62,446 nucleotides of DNA from Corynebacterium sp. (GCF_022712195.1 NZ_JALAGY010000018.1:1-62446), one strand, 5' to 3'. Shown: positions 8,437 to 17,608, counted from the stretch's first letter. Program-made: numbers and translations. Notes: generated from the sequence alone by a model not told the origin.

Positions 8437-9887
8437 ACAGGTCCATCCGCAATGTCTCGGTCTTCACCTTCGTGCTGGTCGTGATCCTCCTGGTCAACCT
8501 CACCTGGATCCAGGGGTTCCAGACGTCCCGGTACGCCGAGAACGCCCTGAACTCCCGCCAGTACTACGAGATGAAGTCCATCCCGCGCGGCCAGATCTCC
8601 GCCGGCGGCCAGGTGCTGGCGGAGTCCCTCGAGGGCGAGGACGGGCTCTACACCCGCGACTACCCGACCACGCCCGCGTCCTACGGCGCGGTGCTGGGCT
8701 ACCTCACCGACCGTTACGGGGCGTCCGGTATCGAGGCCTCGCAGAACTCCATCCTGGACGGGACGGACGACTCGCTCTTCGCCTCCCGCGCCTGGGACAC
8801 CATCACCGGCAAGGAACGCCGTGGGGCGAACGTGGAGCTGACCCTTCAGCCCAACGTGCAGCAGGTCGCGTACGACCAGCTGTCCTCGCGCGGCTACCAG
8901 GGCTCGGTGGTGGCCATCCGGCCGTCCACCGGCGAGGTGCTGGCCATGGCCTCCACCCCCAGCTTCGACCCCTCCGTGGTCAGCAGCACCGACACCGAGA
9001 CCGCCGACGCCGCCTTCGAGCAGCTCCAGGCCAGCCCGGACGCCCCGCTGCTGAACCGCTCCACCCAGCAGACCCAGCCGCCCGGGTCCACGTTCAAGCT
9101 GATCACCACGGCCGCCGCCCTGGCCGCCGGCGACAACGCCGACACCATGGTCAACGGCGAGTCGCAGATCACCCTGCCGGACACGGTGACGACCCTGGAG
9201 AACTACGACGGGGCGTCCTGCGGCGGGCCCCAGGTGCCGCTGCGCACCGCGTTCTCGAAGTCCTGCAACACCTCCTTCGTGGACCTGGTGAACCGCCACG
9301 GGGTCGACTCCTTCCGCGCCACCGCCGAAGGCTTCGGCATCGGCGCGGAGGACGACGAGGACTTCGGCCTGCCGATCCAGAACTCCACGATCGGTGACAT
9401 CCCGGACGCCGCGGCGCTGAGCCAGTCCGCGATCGGCCAGCGTGACGTGGCCCTGACCCCGCTGCAGAACGCGGTCATCGCCGCGACCATCGCCAACGAC
9501 GGTGTGCGCATGAAGCCGCACATCATCAAGCAGGTCACCGGCGCCGACCTGAACGTGATCAAGGAGACCCGCCCCAAGGAGGCCGGACGCGCCATCGACT
9601 CCGGCGTCGCCGCCCAGCTCACCGAGCTGATGCAGGGGGCCGAGGAGTACGCCGGCGGGTCGTCGAACATCGCCTCGAAGACCGGTACGGCCGAGCACGG
9701 CGAGGACTCCCGCAACTCCAACCCGCACGCCTGGTACGTGGCCTTCGGCCCCGCCGAGGACGCCGACGTCGCCGTCGCCGTGCTGGTGGAGAACGGCGGC
9801 GACGCCGGGCAGGCCGCCACCGGTGGCTCCGTCGCCGCACCCATCGGCCGCGCCGTGATCGACGCGGCACTCCAGGAAGCACAGTAA
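8433..9887 (+). CDS. pbpA: PbpA: class B penicillin-binding protein (transpeptidase)
   Basis: The 484-residue protein has an N-terminal membrane anchor (~8-28), a dimerisation domain and a transpeptidase domain. The active-site motifs are visible: the nucleophile in STFK (preceded by QPPG), the SxN motif in SKSCNTSF, and KTG in ASKTGTAEH. It crosslinks peptidoglycan outside the membrane as partner of RodA. It overlaps rodA by 4 bp and ends 5 bp before pknA. Length and motifs match mycobacterial PbpA. Confidence 0.96.
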   Translation: MNRSIRNVSVFTFVLVVILLVNLTWIQGFQTSRYAENALNSRQYYEMKSIPRGQISAGGQVLAESLEGEDGLYTRDYPTTPASYGAVLGYLTDRYGASGIEASQNSILDGTDDSLFASRAWDTITGKERRGANVELTLQPNVQQVAYDQLSSRGYQGSVVAIRPSTGEVLAMASTPSFDPSVVSSTDTETADAAFEQLQASPDAPLLNRSTQQTQPPGSTFKLITTAAALAAGDNADTMVNGESQITLPDTVTTLENYDGASCGGPQVPLRTAFSKSCNTSFVDLVNRHGVDSFRATAEGFGIGAEDDEDFGLPIQNSTIGDIPDAAALSQSAIGQRDVALTPLQNAVIAATIANDGVRMKPHIIKQVTGADLNVIKETRPKEAGRAIDSGVAAQLTELMQGAEEYAGGSSNIASKTGTAEHGEDSRNSNPHAWYVAFGPAEDADVAVAVLVENGGDAGQAATGGSVAAPIGRAVIDAALQEAQ

Positions 9888-9892
9888 GCGAG

Positions 9893-11509
9893 GTGACAGA
9901 CGTGACCGGACCCGACGACCGCGACAACCCCCGCGGCAACCCCGGCAACCCCGGCAACCCCGGTAACCCCGGCGACCCCGGCGACACCGACGGCACCCGG
10001 GTCTTCAGCACCCCCGAAGAGCACTCCGGCCCCGTGGACCCCGCGCACATGACGCCACGCGACCGGGCGGCCGCGGACCGTCTGCAGCGCGTCCTCGACG
10101 CCCACTACGACTCCGCCGCGGGCCGGCGTTTTGAGGTGTCCCGCATCATCGGCCGCGGCGGCATGTCCACCGTCTGGCTGGCCTACGACACCGTCGGCGA
10201 GCGGGACGTGGCCGTCAAGGTGCTCAAACCCGAGCTCACCGACGACGTGGAGTTCCGCGACCGCTTCCGGCAGGAGGCCGAGGCCGCGGAGACCATCCAC
10301 TCCGAGAACGTGGTGCGCACCTTCGACTACGGCGAGCAGGACGACGTCGACGGCAGCGGCGTCGCCTACTGCTTCATCGTCATGGAGTACGTGCAGGGTG
10401 AGTCGCTGGCCGACATCCTCGGCCGGCAGCGCACCCTGCCGGAGGTGATGGTCCTCGACCTCGTCGCCCAGGCCGCCGTCGGTCTCCAGGCGATCCACGA
10501 GCGCCAGCTCATCCACCGTGACATCAAGCCCGGCAACCTCATGGTCACCGCGGACGGGGTCGTGAAGATCACGGACTTCGGCATCGCGAAGGCGGCGTCC
10601 GCCGTGCCGTTGACGCGCACCGGCATGGTCGTGGGCACGGCCCAGTACGTGTCCCCGGAGCAGGCGCAGGGACTGGCCATCCGGCCGTCCAGCGACGTCT
10701 ACTCCCTCGGTGTCGTGGGCTACGAGGTGCTCGTCGGGGAACGGCCGTTCTCCGGGGACTCCACGGTGTCGGTGGCGCTGAAGCACATCAACGAGCCCGC
10801 ACCGGACCTCCCGGAGAACATCAGTGCGCCGATGCGCCGGCTGATCTCGATCTGCCTGCGCAAGGACCCGGAGAGCCGCTACCAGGACGGTGCGGCGCTC
10901 GCCGCGGCCACCGTCCCGGTGCGCGACGGTGAGATGCCGCCGGACCCGGCGGGCGGGATGGCCCCGGCGCCGGTGCCGGTCGCGCAGACCCCGACGGGGC
11001 AGAGCCGGCTCAGCGAGGTCACCGACGAGGCGAACATGGGCCCGGCGCCGCGTACCCGCGGCGGCCGCGGCTGGATCTGGGCACTGGGGATCGGGCTGGT
11101 GGCCCTGCTCGGGGTGCTGGTGTGGTTCCTCACCCAGCAGGACGGGGACCCGGCGGCACCGCCGACGGAGACGACCACGGTGACCAGTGAGGTCACCGAG
11201 GAGCAGACGGTCGTGCCTGAGCCGGTCGAGACCGGGGAGCCCGTCGTTCCGACGACGACCGTTCCCACGCCCACCGGAACCGCCCCCACGGACGGTCCGG
11301 GTGACGGCCCCACCGACACCACGGACCCCGGGCAGCCGACGCAGCCGACCGACCCGGACCCCGAGGTGCCGACGGAGGAGCCGACGGTGCCTGACACCTC
11401 TGACCAGGCGTCCCAGGAGCAGCCGGACCCCAGTGGTAACACCGGGGCCCCGGGGGACGGTGACTCCCCTGACGAGGAGTCCGGCCTGACTGTCATGGGA
11501 CGTCTGTGA
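9893..11509 (+). CDS. pknA: PknA: transmembrane Ser/Thr protein kinase with Gly-Asn-Pro-repeat N terminus
   Basis: The 538-residue protein has a kinase domain from about residue 80 to 345: Gly-rich loop GRGG, lysine K109 in VAVKVL, catalytic HRD with D210, DFG at 228-230 and activation segment ending in SPEQA. A transmembrane helix (~397-417) and a Thr/Pro/Glu-rich extracytoplasmic tail follow. The first ~70 residues are unusual: GNPGNPGNP-type tandem repeats encoded by 9-bp DNA repeats, then an acidic linker. An internal ATG (10049) would give a more usual N terminus, but the GTG at 9893 sits 5 bp behind pbpA. PknA phosphorylates division and wall enzymes and activates PknB. Confidence 0.93.
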   Translation: MTDVTGPDDRDNPRGNPGNPGNPGNPGDPGDTDGTRVFSTPEEHSGPVDPAHMTPRDRAAADRLQRVLDAHYDSAAGRRFEVSRIIGRGGMSTVWLAYDTVGERDVAVKVLKPELTDDVEFRDRFRQEAEAAETIHSENVVRTFDYGEQDDVDGSGVAYCFIVMEYVQGESLADILGRQRTLPEVMVLDLVAQAAVGLQAIHERQLIHRDIKPGNLMVTADGVVKITDFGIAKAASAVPLTRTGMVVGTAQYVSPEQAQGLAIRPSSDVYSLGVVGYEVLVGERPFSGDSTVSVALKHINEPAPDLPENISAPMRRLISICLRKDPESRYQDGAALAAATVPVRDGEMPPDPAGGMAPAPVPVAQTPTGQSRLSEVTDEANMGPAPRTRGGRGWIWALGIGLVALLGVLVWFLTQQDGDPAAPPTETTTVTSEVTEEQTVVPEPVETGEPVVPTTTVPTPTGTAPTDGPGDGPTDTTDPGQPTQPTDPDPEVPTEEPTVPDTSDQASQEQPDPSGNTGAPGDGDSPDEESGLTVMGRL

Positions 11510-11606
11510 CGGTTGTTATTCGCGCCGATGGCCGTGACATCGGTACTCTCCTGAAGAAGGAGTGTTCACGGCGTCAACCACGCCAGAACCAGAGGAAGGG
11601 AGCAGC

Positions 11607-13538
11607 ATGGACCTGAGCAACACCCGGCTCGGCGGTCGGTACCTCCTGGGGCCCGTGATCGGGACCGGAGGAATGTCCGACGTCTATGCGGCGACCGACG
11701 AACTGCTCGGACGCGACATCGCGGTGAAGATGATGCGGGCGGACCTCGCCCGTGACGACACCTTCCTCGAGCGCTTCCGCCGTGAGGCGAAGAACGCGGC
11801 GAAGCTGAACCACCACGCCATCGTCGCCGTCTACGACACCGGTCAGACCGACGAGGCCCACGGCTCCGTGCCGTACATCGTGATGGAGCGGGTCCACGGC
11901 CAGACGCTGCGCGACATCGTGCGCGACTCCGGCCCCTTCCCGTTGGACGAGGCGTCGCGGGTGATGGCGGAGGTGTGCCGGGCCCTGGGCTTCTCCCACG
12001 AGGCCGGCATCATCCACCGCGACATCAAGCCCGCGAACATCATGATCACCAACACCGGCGCGGTGAAGGTGATGGACTTCGGCATCGCCCGTGCCCTGTC
12101 GGACACCAGTTCGGCGATGACGCAGACCGCCGCGGTGATCGGCACGGCACAGTACCTCTCCCCGGAGCAGGCCCGCGGCAAGTCCGCCGAGGCCCGCTCC
12201 GACATCTACGCCGCCGGCTGCGTCTTCTACGAGATCACCACCGGCCAGCCCCCGTTCTCCGGGGAGTCGCCCTTCTCCGTGGCCTTCCAGCACGTGCAGG
12301 AGACACCGCTGCCGCCGTCCCAGGTCCCGGGCATGCACCTGGACCCGGACCCGGCGCTCGCCCTCGACGCGGTCACGCTGACCGCCATGGCGAAGGACCC
12401 GTCGGACCGCTACGACAACTGCGCCGACATGGCCGCCGACCTGCAGCGCATGGCGGAGGGCCGCATGCCTCTGGCCGCGCAGGCCTACACCGACGAGCCG
12501 GTGCATGAACCGACGACCACCCACATGCCCGTCGCTGCCCCGGTGCCGGCGGAGCAGCCGGAACCGGCGCCCGAGCCTGTGCCGCGCAAGGAGAAGAAGC
12601 GCCGCAACGGGTGGGTCGTGGCCCTGTGGATCGTGGCCGTCCTGGCCCTCGTCGGCGGCGGGACGGCAGTGGCCTGGAACTGGTTCAGTGACTCCGACAG
12701 TCAGGCGAACGAGCAGGTCCAGATCCCGGACGTCGCCGGTCAGCCCCGCGACGAGGCCATGTCCACCCTCGAGGAGGCCGGGTTCGACGTCACCGTCGAG
12801 GACCGCCCGGACGCCGAGATCCCCCGCGACGAGACGATCGGCACCGATCCCGACGCCAAGTCCACCGTGCTCCGCGGCTCCAAGGTGACCCTGCTGGTCT
12901 CCTCGGGCCAGGAGGTCACGGACGTCCCCGACCTCAGCGGCAAGACCACCCAGCAGGCGCAGAAGGCCCTCGCCGACGCCGGGCTGCGGCTGCGGTCGAA
13001 GGTCTCCGAGGAGCCCAGCGACGATGTCGAGGAAGGCCACGTCATCGAGCAGACCCACCCCTCGGGGTCACAGGTGTCCAAGGGCACCGAGGTGGGCATC
13101 ACCGTGTCCACCGGCCCGGAGGAGATCCGTGTCCCGCGGGTCACCGGCCAGACGCGGGACGATGCGGTGCAGAACCTGGAGGACGCCGGGTTCGAGGTGG
13201 ACGTGACCATGGTGGACTCCACCGAGGACGAGAACCGGGTGCTCTCCGCGACGAACGAGGGAACCACCCAGCCCCGCGGCACGACCGTCACGATCGAGGT
13301 CTCGCGCGGCAACCAGTTCACCATGCCCCAGCTCGTGGGCAAGGACTACGACGAGGTGTACAGCATCCTGCAGCAGGCGGGGTGGCGCGGCGGCCCGGAC
13401 CGGGTGACCCGGACCAACGTCAACCAGCTGGACCCCCTGGCGGTCGACCGCGTCGTCGGGCAGTCCGCCCGGGAGGGCGAGACGATCGACCGCAACGCGC
13501 CGATCACGGTGCGGGTCAACGCCCTGGGTATCCCGTAA
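11607..13538 (+). CDS. pknB: PknB: transmembrane Ser/Thr protein kinase with PASTA domains
   Basis: I start at ATG 11607 because AGGAAGGG lies 6-8 bp upstream and the kinase domain begins soon after. An in-frame GTG at 11562 is less likely. The 643-residue protein has an N-terminal kinase domain (lysine K41, catalytic D139, DFG 157-159, SPEQA), a juxtamembrane Pro/Glu segment, a transmembrane helix (~332-355) and four extracytoplasmic PASTA repeats. PASTA domains sense muropeptides or lipid II, coupling wall status to phosphorylation. It is the last gene of the operon and ends 3 bp from the convergent amidotransferase gene with no clear hairpin between. Confidence 0.96.
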   Translation: MDLSNTRLGGRYLLGPVIGTGGMSDVYAATDELLGRDIAVKMMRADLARDDTFLERFRREAKNAAKLNHHAIVAVYDTGQTDEAHGSVPYIVMERVHGQTLRDIVRDSGPFPLDEASRVMAEVCRALGFSHEAGIIHRDIKPANIMITNTGAVKVMDFGIARALSDTSSAMTQTAAVIGTAQYLSPEQARGKSAEARSDIYAAGCVFYEITTGQPPFSGESPFSVAFQHVQETPLPPSQVPGMHLDPDPALALDAVTLTAMAKDPSDRYDNCADMAADLQRMAEGRMPLAAQAYTDEPVHEPTTTHMPVAAPVPAEQPEPAPEPVPRKEKKRRNGWVVALWIVAVLALVGGGTAVAWNWFSDSDSQANEQVQIPDVAGQPRDEAMSTLEEAGFDVTVEDRPDAEIPRDETIGTDPDAKSTVLRGSKVTLLVSSGQEVTDVPDLSGKTTQQAQKALADAGLRLRSKVSEEPSDDVEEGHVIEQTHPSGSQVSKGTEVGITVSTGPEEIRVPRVTGQTRDDAVQNLEDAGFEVDVTMVDSTEDENRVLSATNEGTTQPRGTTVTIEVSRGNQFTMPQLVGKDYDEVYSILQQAGWRGGPDRVTRTNVNQLDPLAVDRVVGQSAREGETIDRNAPITVRVNALGIP

Positions 13539-13541
13539 GGG

Positions 13542-14228
13542 TCAGCTCCCGGCCACGGCGGCGGCGCCCGCCAGTGTCGCGGCGTGGCGCTCGGCCAGCC
13601 GCGCCAGCTCCGCCTCGTCGACGGGCCGTCCCGCGTCCGCGAGCCAGTTCGCCAGGATGCGGTGCCCGTTGCCCGTCATCACGGACTCCGGGTGGAACTG
13701 GACGGAGTGCAGCGGCAGGGACTCGTGCCGCATCGCCATGATCATCCCGGAGGCGACCCGGCCGACCACGACGAGTTCCGCCGGCACGGTGGCGGGGTCC
13801 ACCGTCAGGGAGTGGTACCGGGCGACGGTGAAGGGGCTCGGGATCCCGGCGAGCACACCGGTGCCGTCGTGAGTGACGGGGCTGGTCTTGCCGTGGAAGA
13901 TCTCGTCGGCCCGGACGACGTCCGCACCGAAGTGCTGGGCCAGCGCCTGGTGGCCCAGGCAGACGCCCAGCAGCGGCACACGGTGGGCCGCGCAGTGGGC
14001 GATCACCGCCAGGCTCCTCCCCGCGGAGGACGGGTCCCCGGGCCCCGGGGAGACCAGCACCGCGTCGAACGGTTCCAGTGCGGCGACGAGGTCCCCGTCG
14101 GTGGAGCCGAGCTCCGCGGCATCGTTGCGCCACACGGTGCAGTCCTCGCCGAGTTCCCCGAGGTACTGCACGAGGTTGTAGACGAAACTGTCGTAGTTGT
14201 CGATGACGAGGATGCGCATGACGCTCAT
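13542..14228 (-). CDS. Class I glutamine amidotransferase, PabA/TrpG type
   Basis: This is the glutaminase subunit that supplies ammonia to aminodeoxychorismate or anthranilate synthase. The triad regions are visible: nucleophilic Cys in LLGVCLGHQALAQ and the His/Glu pair in VQFHPESV. The sequence starts RILVIDNYDSFVYNLVQYLGELG, typical of PabA/TrpG. Two in-frame ATGs (14228 and 14219) are possible, giving 228 or 225 residues. In Mycobacterium tuberculosis the gene here, beside pknB, is annotated trpG. PabA cannot be distinguished from TrpG by sequence alone, so no symbol is given. Confidence 0.92.
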   Translation of the reverse strand: MSVMRILVIDNYDSFVYNLVQYLGELGEDCTVWRNDAAELGSTDGDLVAALEPFDAVLVSPGPGDPSSAGRSLAVIAHCAAHRVPLLGVCLGHQALAQHFGADVVRADEIFHGKTSPVTHDGTGVLAGIPSPFTVARYHSLTVDPATVPAELVVVGRVASGMIMAMRHESLPLHSVQFHPESVMTGNGHRILANWLADAGRPVDEAELARLAERHAATLAGAAAVAGS

Positions 14229-14310
14229 ACTATCCCGTACCGGGGACCGCGGTTCGTGCTGGTAGGGTTGGTTCAGTTCGAACACGTCACCATGTCAGTG
14301 AGGGATACAC

Positions 14311-14595
14311 ATGCCGAAGTCTCGGATCTCCGATTCACCGGAGGACAACTCCGCCACCTCCGTCGGCGCATCCGCCGCCGAGCGCCGCACGCCGGTCAAG
14401 CTCAACGCCACCGGCACGCCGCGCTGGTACATTGTGCTCATGCTCGGCCTGATGCTGCTGGGCCTGGCCTGGCTGGTCGTGAACTACATCGCCGGCCCGC
14501 AGATCCCCTTCATGGCCGACCTGAACGCCTGGAACTACCTGATCGGCTTCGGGCTCTTCATCGTGGGTCTGTTGATGACCATGGGGTGGAAGTAG
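14311..14595 (+). CDS. crgA: CrgA: small septation/cell-division membrane protein
   Basis: The 94-residue protein has a charged N-terminal region and two transmembrane helices (residues ~40-60 and ~72-91) separated by a short loop, as in actinobacterial CrgA. CrgA localises at the division site, binds FtsZ and penicillin-binding proteins, and helps recruit the divisome. Its place between the PknB/PabA pair and the rhomboid/PpiA pair is conserved. Its 3' end overlaps the convergent rhomboid gene by 38 bp. Confidence 0.92.
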   Translation: MPKSRISDSPEDNSATSVGASAAERRTPVKLNATGTPRWYIVLMLGLMLLGLAWLVVNYIAGPQIPFMADLNAWNYLIGFGLFIVGLLMTMGWK

Positions 14596-15115
14596 GCCGT
14601 CGGCGACGCACCGCGGTCAGCACCACCGCGACCGCGGCACCGGCGGCGAGGCCGCCGAGGTGACCGGGCAGGGAGACCCCGCCGGCGGTCGCCGAGTACG
14701 CCAGGTTGACCAGGATCAGGACCAGCGGCGCACGGACGTCCGTCCGCTGCTCCAGGGACAGTCCGACCAGCATGGCGAACATGCCGTAGCCGATGGTCGA
14801 GGCGCCGCCGACGACACTGTCCGGCTGGAGCCACACCACGGCGAGCCCGCCGCCGACGGCGCAGAGCAGCATGGACACCACCATGGTGAACGTCCCGTAG
14901 GCCCGCTCGAGCTCCCGGCCGATCAGCCCGATGAGCAGCATGTTCATCAGGAGATGCCCCGGGTCCAGATGCACGAACGCCCCGGTGACCAGACGCCACC
15001 ACTGTCCGTCGGCGGTCATGAGCAGCGGGTCGACCATGAGGTCCCACGCCACCCCGGGCGCCGACGCGGGCTGCGTCAGGTTCCCGCTGTCGAGTCCGGT
15101 GACCACGTAGACCAC
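14558..15115 (-). CDS. Rhomboid-family intramembrane serine protease (start uncertain)
   Basis: About six hydrophobic helices, the conserved [10 protein letters not shown] segment with H-L-L-M-N-M, a G-A-S-T-I-G-Y-G segment and a C-terminal H-L-G-G-L-A-A-G helix identify a rhomboid fold. The catalytic serine is expected in the GxSx motif and the His in the last helix. The GxS position here reads GAST (the usual is GxSG), so activity is not certain. The first ATG/GTG codon is 15115, but it falls inside a hydrophobic helix that extends in frame up to ~15178. There a CTG overlaps the ppiA stop codon, so the true start is probably upstream and non-standard. Confidence 0.82.
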   Translation of the reverse strand: MVYVVTGLDSGNLTQPASAPGVAWDLMVDPLLMTADGQWWRLVTGAFVHLDPGHLLMNMLLIGLIGRELERAYGTFTMVVSMLLCAVGGGLAVVWLQPDSVVGGASTIGYGMFAMLVGLSLEQRTDVRAPLVLILVNLAYSATAGGVSLPGHLGGLAAGAAVAVVLTAVRRRRPTSTPWSSTDPR

Positions 15116-15174
15116 CAGGCAGGCGACGACAAGACCCGCGGTGGCCGGGGCCCCGGCGAAGAAACGCCTGGTGA

Positions 15175-15708
15175 TCAGGCCACGTCCACGGACTCGATGA
15201 CAACGTCCTCGGCGGGACGGTCCATGCGGTCGGTGGAGACGCGGGAGATCTTGGCGACGACCTTCTGCGACTCCTTGTCGGTGACCTCACCGAAGATGGT
15301 GTAGCCGCCGTTGAGGTGCGGGTGGGCACCGACGGTGATGAAGAACTGCGAGCCGTTGGTGTCGCGGCCGGCGTTCGCCATGGCGACGAGGAAGGGACGG
15401 TCGAACTGCAGTTCCGGGTGGTTCTCGTTGGCGAACTGGTAGCCCGGGCCGCCACGGCCGGTGCCGGTCGGGTCGCCGCCCTGGACCATGAAGCCGTCGA
15501 TGATGCGGTGGAAGACCGCGCCGTCGAAGAACGGGCCTTCCGTGGTGCCCGAGGCGTTCTCGGTGGTGTAGGGGGCCTTCTCCTTGTCGCCGGTGGCCAG
15601 GCCGACGAAGTTGTTCACGGTGGCCGGCGAGTGGTCACCGAAGAGGTCGATGGCGATGTCGCCGAAGTTGGTGTGCAGGGTCGCTGTCGCGGTTTTCTGA
15701 ACAGTCAT
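15175..15708 (-). CDS. ppiA: PpiA: cyclophilin-type peptidyl-prolyl cis-trans isomerase
   Basis: I start at ATG 15708, because upstream codons lie in promoter-like DNA. The 177-residue product is a single cyclophilin domain with F-x-R/H-I-I-x-G-F-M-V-Q-G-G-D and the N-G-S-Q-F-F-I-T motif (catalytic Arg in FHRIIDGF, the Q/F pocket in the second motif). It has no signal peptide, so it acts in the cytoplasm. The conserved mycobacterial ppiA lies at the same place. Its stop codon touches the possible start of the rhomboid gene. Confidence 0.95.
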   Translation of the reverse strand: MTVQKTATATLHTNFGDIAIDLFGDHSPATVNNFVGLATGDKEKAPYTTENASGTTEGPFFDGAVFHRIIDGFMVQGGDPTGTGRGGPGYQFANENHPELQFDRPFLVAMANAGRDTNGSQFFITVGAHPHLNGGYTIFGEVTDKESQKVVAKISRVSTDRMDRPAEDVVIESVDVA

Positions 15709-16191
15709 GGGAGCAAGGCTACCGGACGTCGCTCGCGCACCCCTGATCGTCCGAATCCGACTACCCTCGGGAGCAGATTTGGTTATCGTTGGATGACGAC
15801 CCATTTTGTGTCGACAGAAGAACCGTTAGCGAAGTGACAGACAACCGACCGGTCCGCCGAATCCCGGTTCCCGCCGGTCGGCCGCCGAGAACGAGAAGGA
15901 GATGCACGGTCCATGGACCCGACAACCGCATTCACCGCGTTACGTGCCGCACGGCAGGTGTCGTCCGGCCTCGGCGGCAGGCGCCGGAAGGGTGACGTCC
16001 GTGACATCTCCGGTCTCTACGCTCTGCGTCCCACCGCCGGGACCCGGGGGGCGTCACGCGACCTCGACTCGGCACCGGGCCACCACCGCCTGATCGTGGA
16101 GCAGCTCCTCGCCGAGGACCGGGCAGCCCGGTCACGGCCCTCCACGGCCCCCAGGACGTCTGACAGAAGAACCGCCTCGAAAGGAAATACG

Positions 16192-17517
16192 GTGAGCAAC
16201 GCCATCACGAATGACACCACACAAGGTCTCGACCAGGCCGTACAGGAGGCCGAGAGCACCCTGGAGACCCTGAAGGACAGCAAGGCCGAGAAGCTCAGCA
16301 AGAAGGCGGCGAAGGCCACGAAGAAGGCCGACAAGGTGACCTCCAAGGCCGAGAAGCGTCGGGCCAAGGCCGACAAGACCCGGGCCAAGGCCCTGAAGCG
16401 TCAGCACAAGGTGGCGAAGAAGGCCGCCGGCAGGAACGAGACGCCCCGCGACTACGTGGAGAAGCGGCTCTCCGCCGTCACCTCCGCCGCCGGTGACCGC
16501 GCCACCGCACTGGCCGACCAGGTGCGTCAGGCTCCCGACGCGGACTTCACCGACACCGTGACCCGCTGGGGCCGTACCGCCGCCGAGCGCGGGGGCGAGC
16601 TGTTCCACCAGGCCCAGGAGCGCAGTTCCGCCTTCCTCGAGTCCGACGCCGTCAGCGACGCGATCGACGACGCGCGTGACCGCGCGTCCCAGGTGGGCAA
16701 GGCCGGGGCCGCCCTGGCCGCCACCGGTGCCGAGGCCGGCCGCAAGGCGGGCAAGGACGCCGAGAAGGCCGCCAAGAAGAACAAGAAGAAGCTGAAGAAG
16801 AAGTACGGCAAGGACATCAAGGACGTGAAGAAGAAGGCCGGCAAGGCCAGCTCCTCCGCCCGCAAGTCCCTGGAGAGCGCCTGGGAGCAGGCCTCGGAGG
16901 CCGCCTCCGAGGTCGGCGAGACCGCCAGGAAGGAAGGCGCCAAGGGCAGGAAGCAGGCCTCCAAGCAGGCGAAGCAGGCCCGGAAGTTCGCGGAGAAGAA
17001 CGTGAAGACCGCGAACAAGCAGCTTTCCCGTTCGCAGCGCAAGATCAAGAAGACCGCCGCGAAGAAGGCGGAGAAGGTCCGTGCGAAGGAGCTGAAGAAG
17101 GCCGCGAAGGCGAACAGGAAGAAGCACACCGGGCGTAACGTCCTGCTGCTCGCCATCATCGCCGCGGCCGTGGCGTTCGTCGCGCAGAAGGCCAAGGGCA
17201 GCGGCTCTGCGGCACCGGCGAAGACCCCGCGCACCACCGGCGCTCCGGCGACCGGTGCCGCCGCGAAGCCGAAGGCCGCTGCGGCCAAGGCCGAGGAGAA
17301 GGCCGAGGAGAAGGCCGACGAGGTCACGGAGGACGTCAAGGAGAAGGCGGCCGAGAAGGCCGACGAGGTGAAGGAAGAGGCCAAGGAGGCGAAGGAGAAC
17401 AAGGAGGCGAAGAAGAACGCCCCTGCAGCCCCCGGCGCCCCGGGTGCTCCGGGTGCTCCCGGCGCCCCGAAGGCCGCCGACGACACCGAGGACGACGGCG
17501 GCAAGCACCGCCTCTGA
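16192..17517 (+). CDS. Lys/Ala/Glu-rich protein with one transmembrane segment, hypothetical
   Basis: I choose GTG 16192 because AAAGGAA lies 5 bp upstream and the composition changes abruptly there. The frame is open back to an ATG at 15913, also behind AAGGAG, which would add 93 residues of quite different make-up. The 441-residue product is dominated by KKA, AEK and EKADE repeats predicted as long charged helices or coiled coils. One hydrophobic helix (NVLLLAIIAAAVAFVA, ~residue 318) is followed by a second Ala/Lys/Glu region and a Pro/Gly/Ala tail. It resembles histone-like or stalk-like structural proteins. No enzyme motif is seen. It ends 15 bp before a strong terminator. Confidence 0.8.
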   Translation: MSNAITNDTTQGLDQAVQEAESTLETLKDSKAEKLSKKAAKATKKADKVTSKAEKRRAKADKTRAKALKRQHKVAKKAAGRNETPRDYVEKRLSAVTSAAGDRATALADQVRQAPDADFTDTVTRWGRTAAERGGELFHQAQERSSAFLESDAVSDAIDDARDRASQVGKAGAALAATGAEAGRKAGKDAEKAAKKNKKKLKKKYGKDIKDVKKKAGKASSSARKSLESAWEQASEAASEVGETARKEGAKGRKQASKQAKQARKFAEKNVKTANKQLSRSQRKIKKTAAKKAEKVRAKELKKAAKANRKKHTGRNVLLLAIIAAAVAFVAQKAKGSGSAAPAKTPRTTGAPATGAAAKPKAAAAKAEEKAEEKADEVTEDVKEKAAEKADEVKEEAKEAKENKEAKKNAPAAPGAPGAPGAPGAPKAADDTEDDGGKHRL

Positions 17518-17532
17518 GTCTCACACCGGCTG

Positions 17533-17565
17533 ACCCCCGGACCGCCCTGGCGGTCCGGGGGTTTC
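17533..17565 (+). terminator. Strong rho-independent terminator
   Basis: A perfect 14-bp stem (17533-17546 with 17549-17562) with a minimal central loop is followed by TTT. It lies directly after the Lys/Ala-rich gene. The following T run is short, as is common in high-GC actinobacteria. Confidence 0.88.
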
Positions 17566-17592
17566 CCCGTCTCCACGGGCAGGCTCAGTTGT

Positions 17593-17608
17593 TTCGTTCC
17601 GGAGCGAA
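17593..17608. promoter_or_regulatory. Candidate operator palindrome upstream of the monooxygenase gene
   Basis: TTCGTTCCGGAGCGAA is a 16-bp palindrome with one mismatched pair. It lies 24 bp before the monooxygenase start and after the terminator, so it belongs to that promoter. A TetR- or MarR-type repressor would fit; none is encoded next to it. Confidence 0.45.

Noticed and set aside
9930..9985. CRISPR-like or satellite repeat
   Set aside because: The 9-bp periodic repeat is in frame and encodes Gly-Asn-Pro units of PknA. No spacers and no cas genes are present anywhere in the window.
15913..16191. N-terminal extension of the Lys/Ala-rich protein or separate gene
   Set aside because: The frame is open from ATG 15913 behind AAGGAG, but the composition is unlike the rest and a better-placed ribosome site precedes GTG 16192. 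Kept only as an alternative start.
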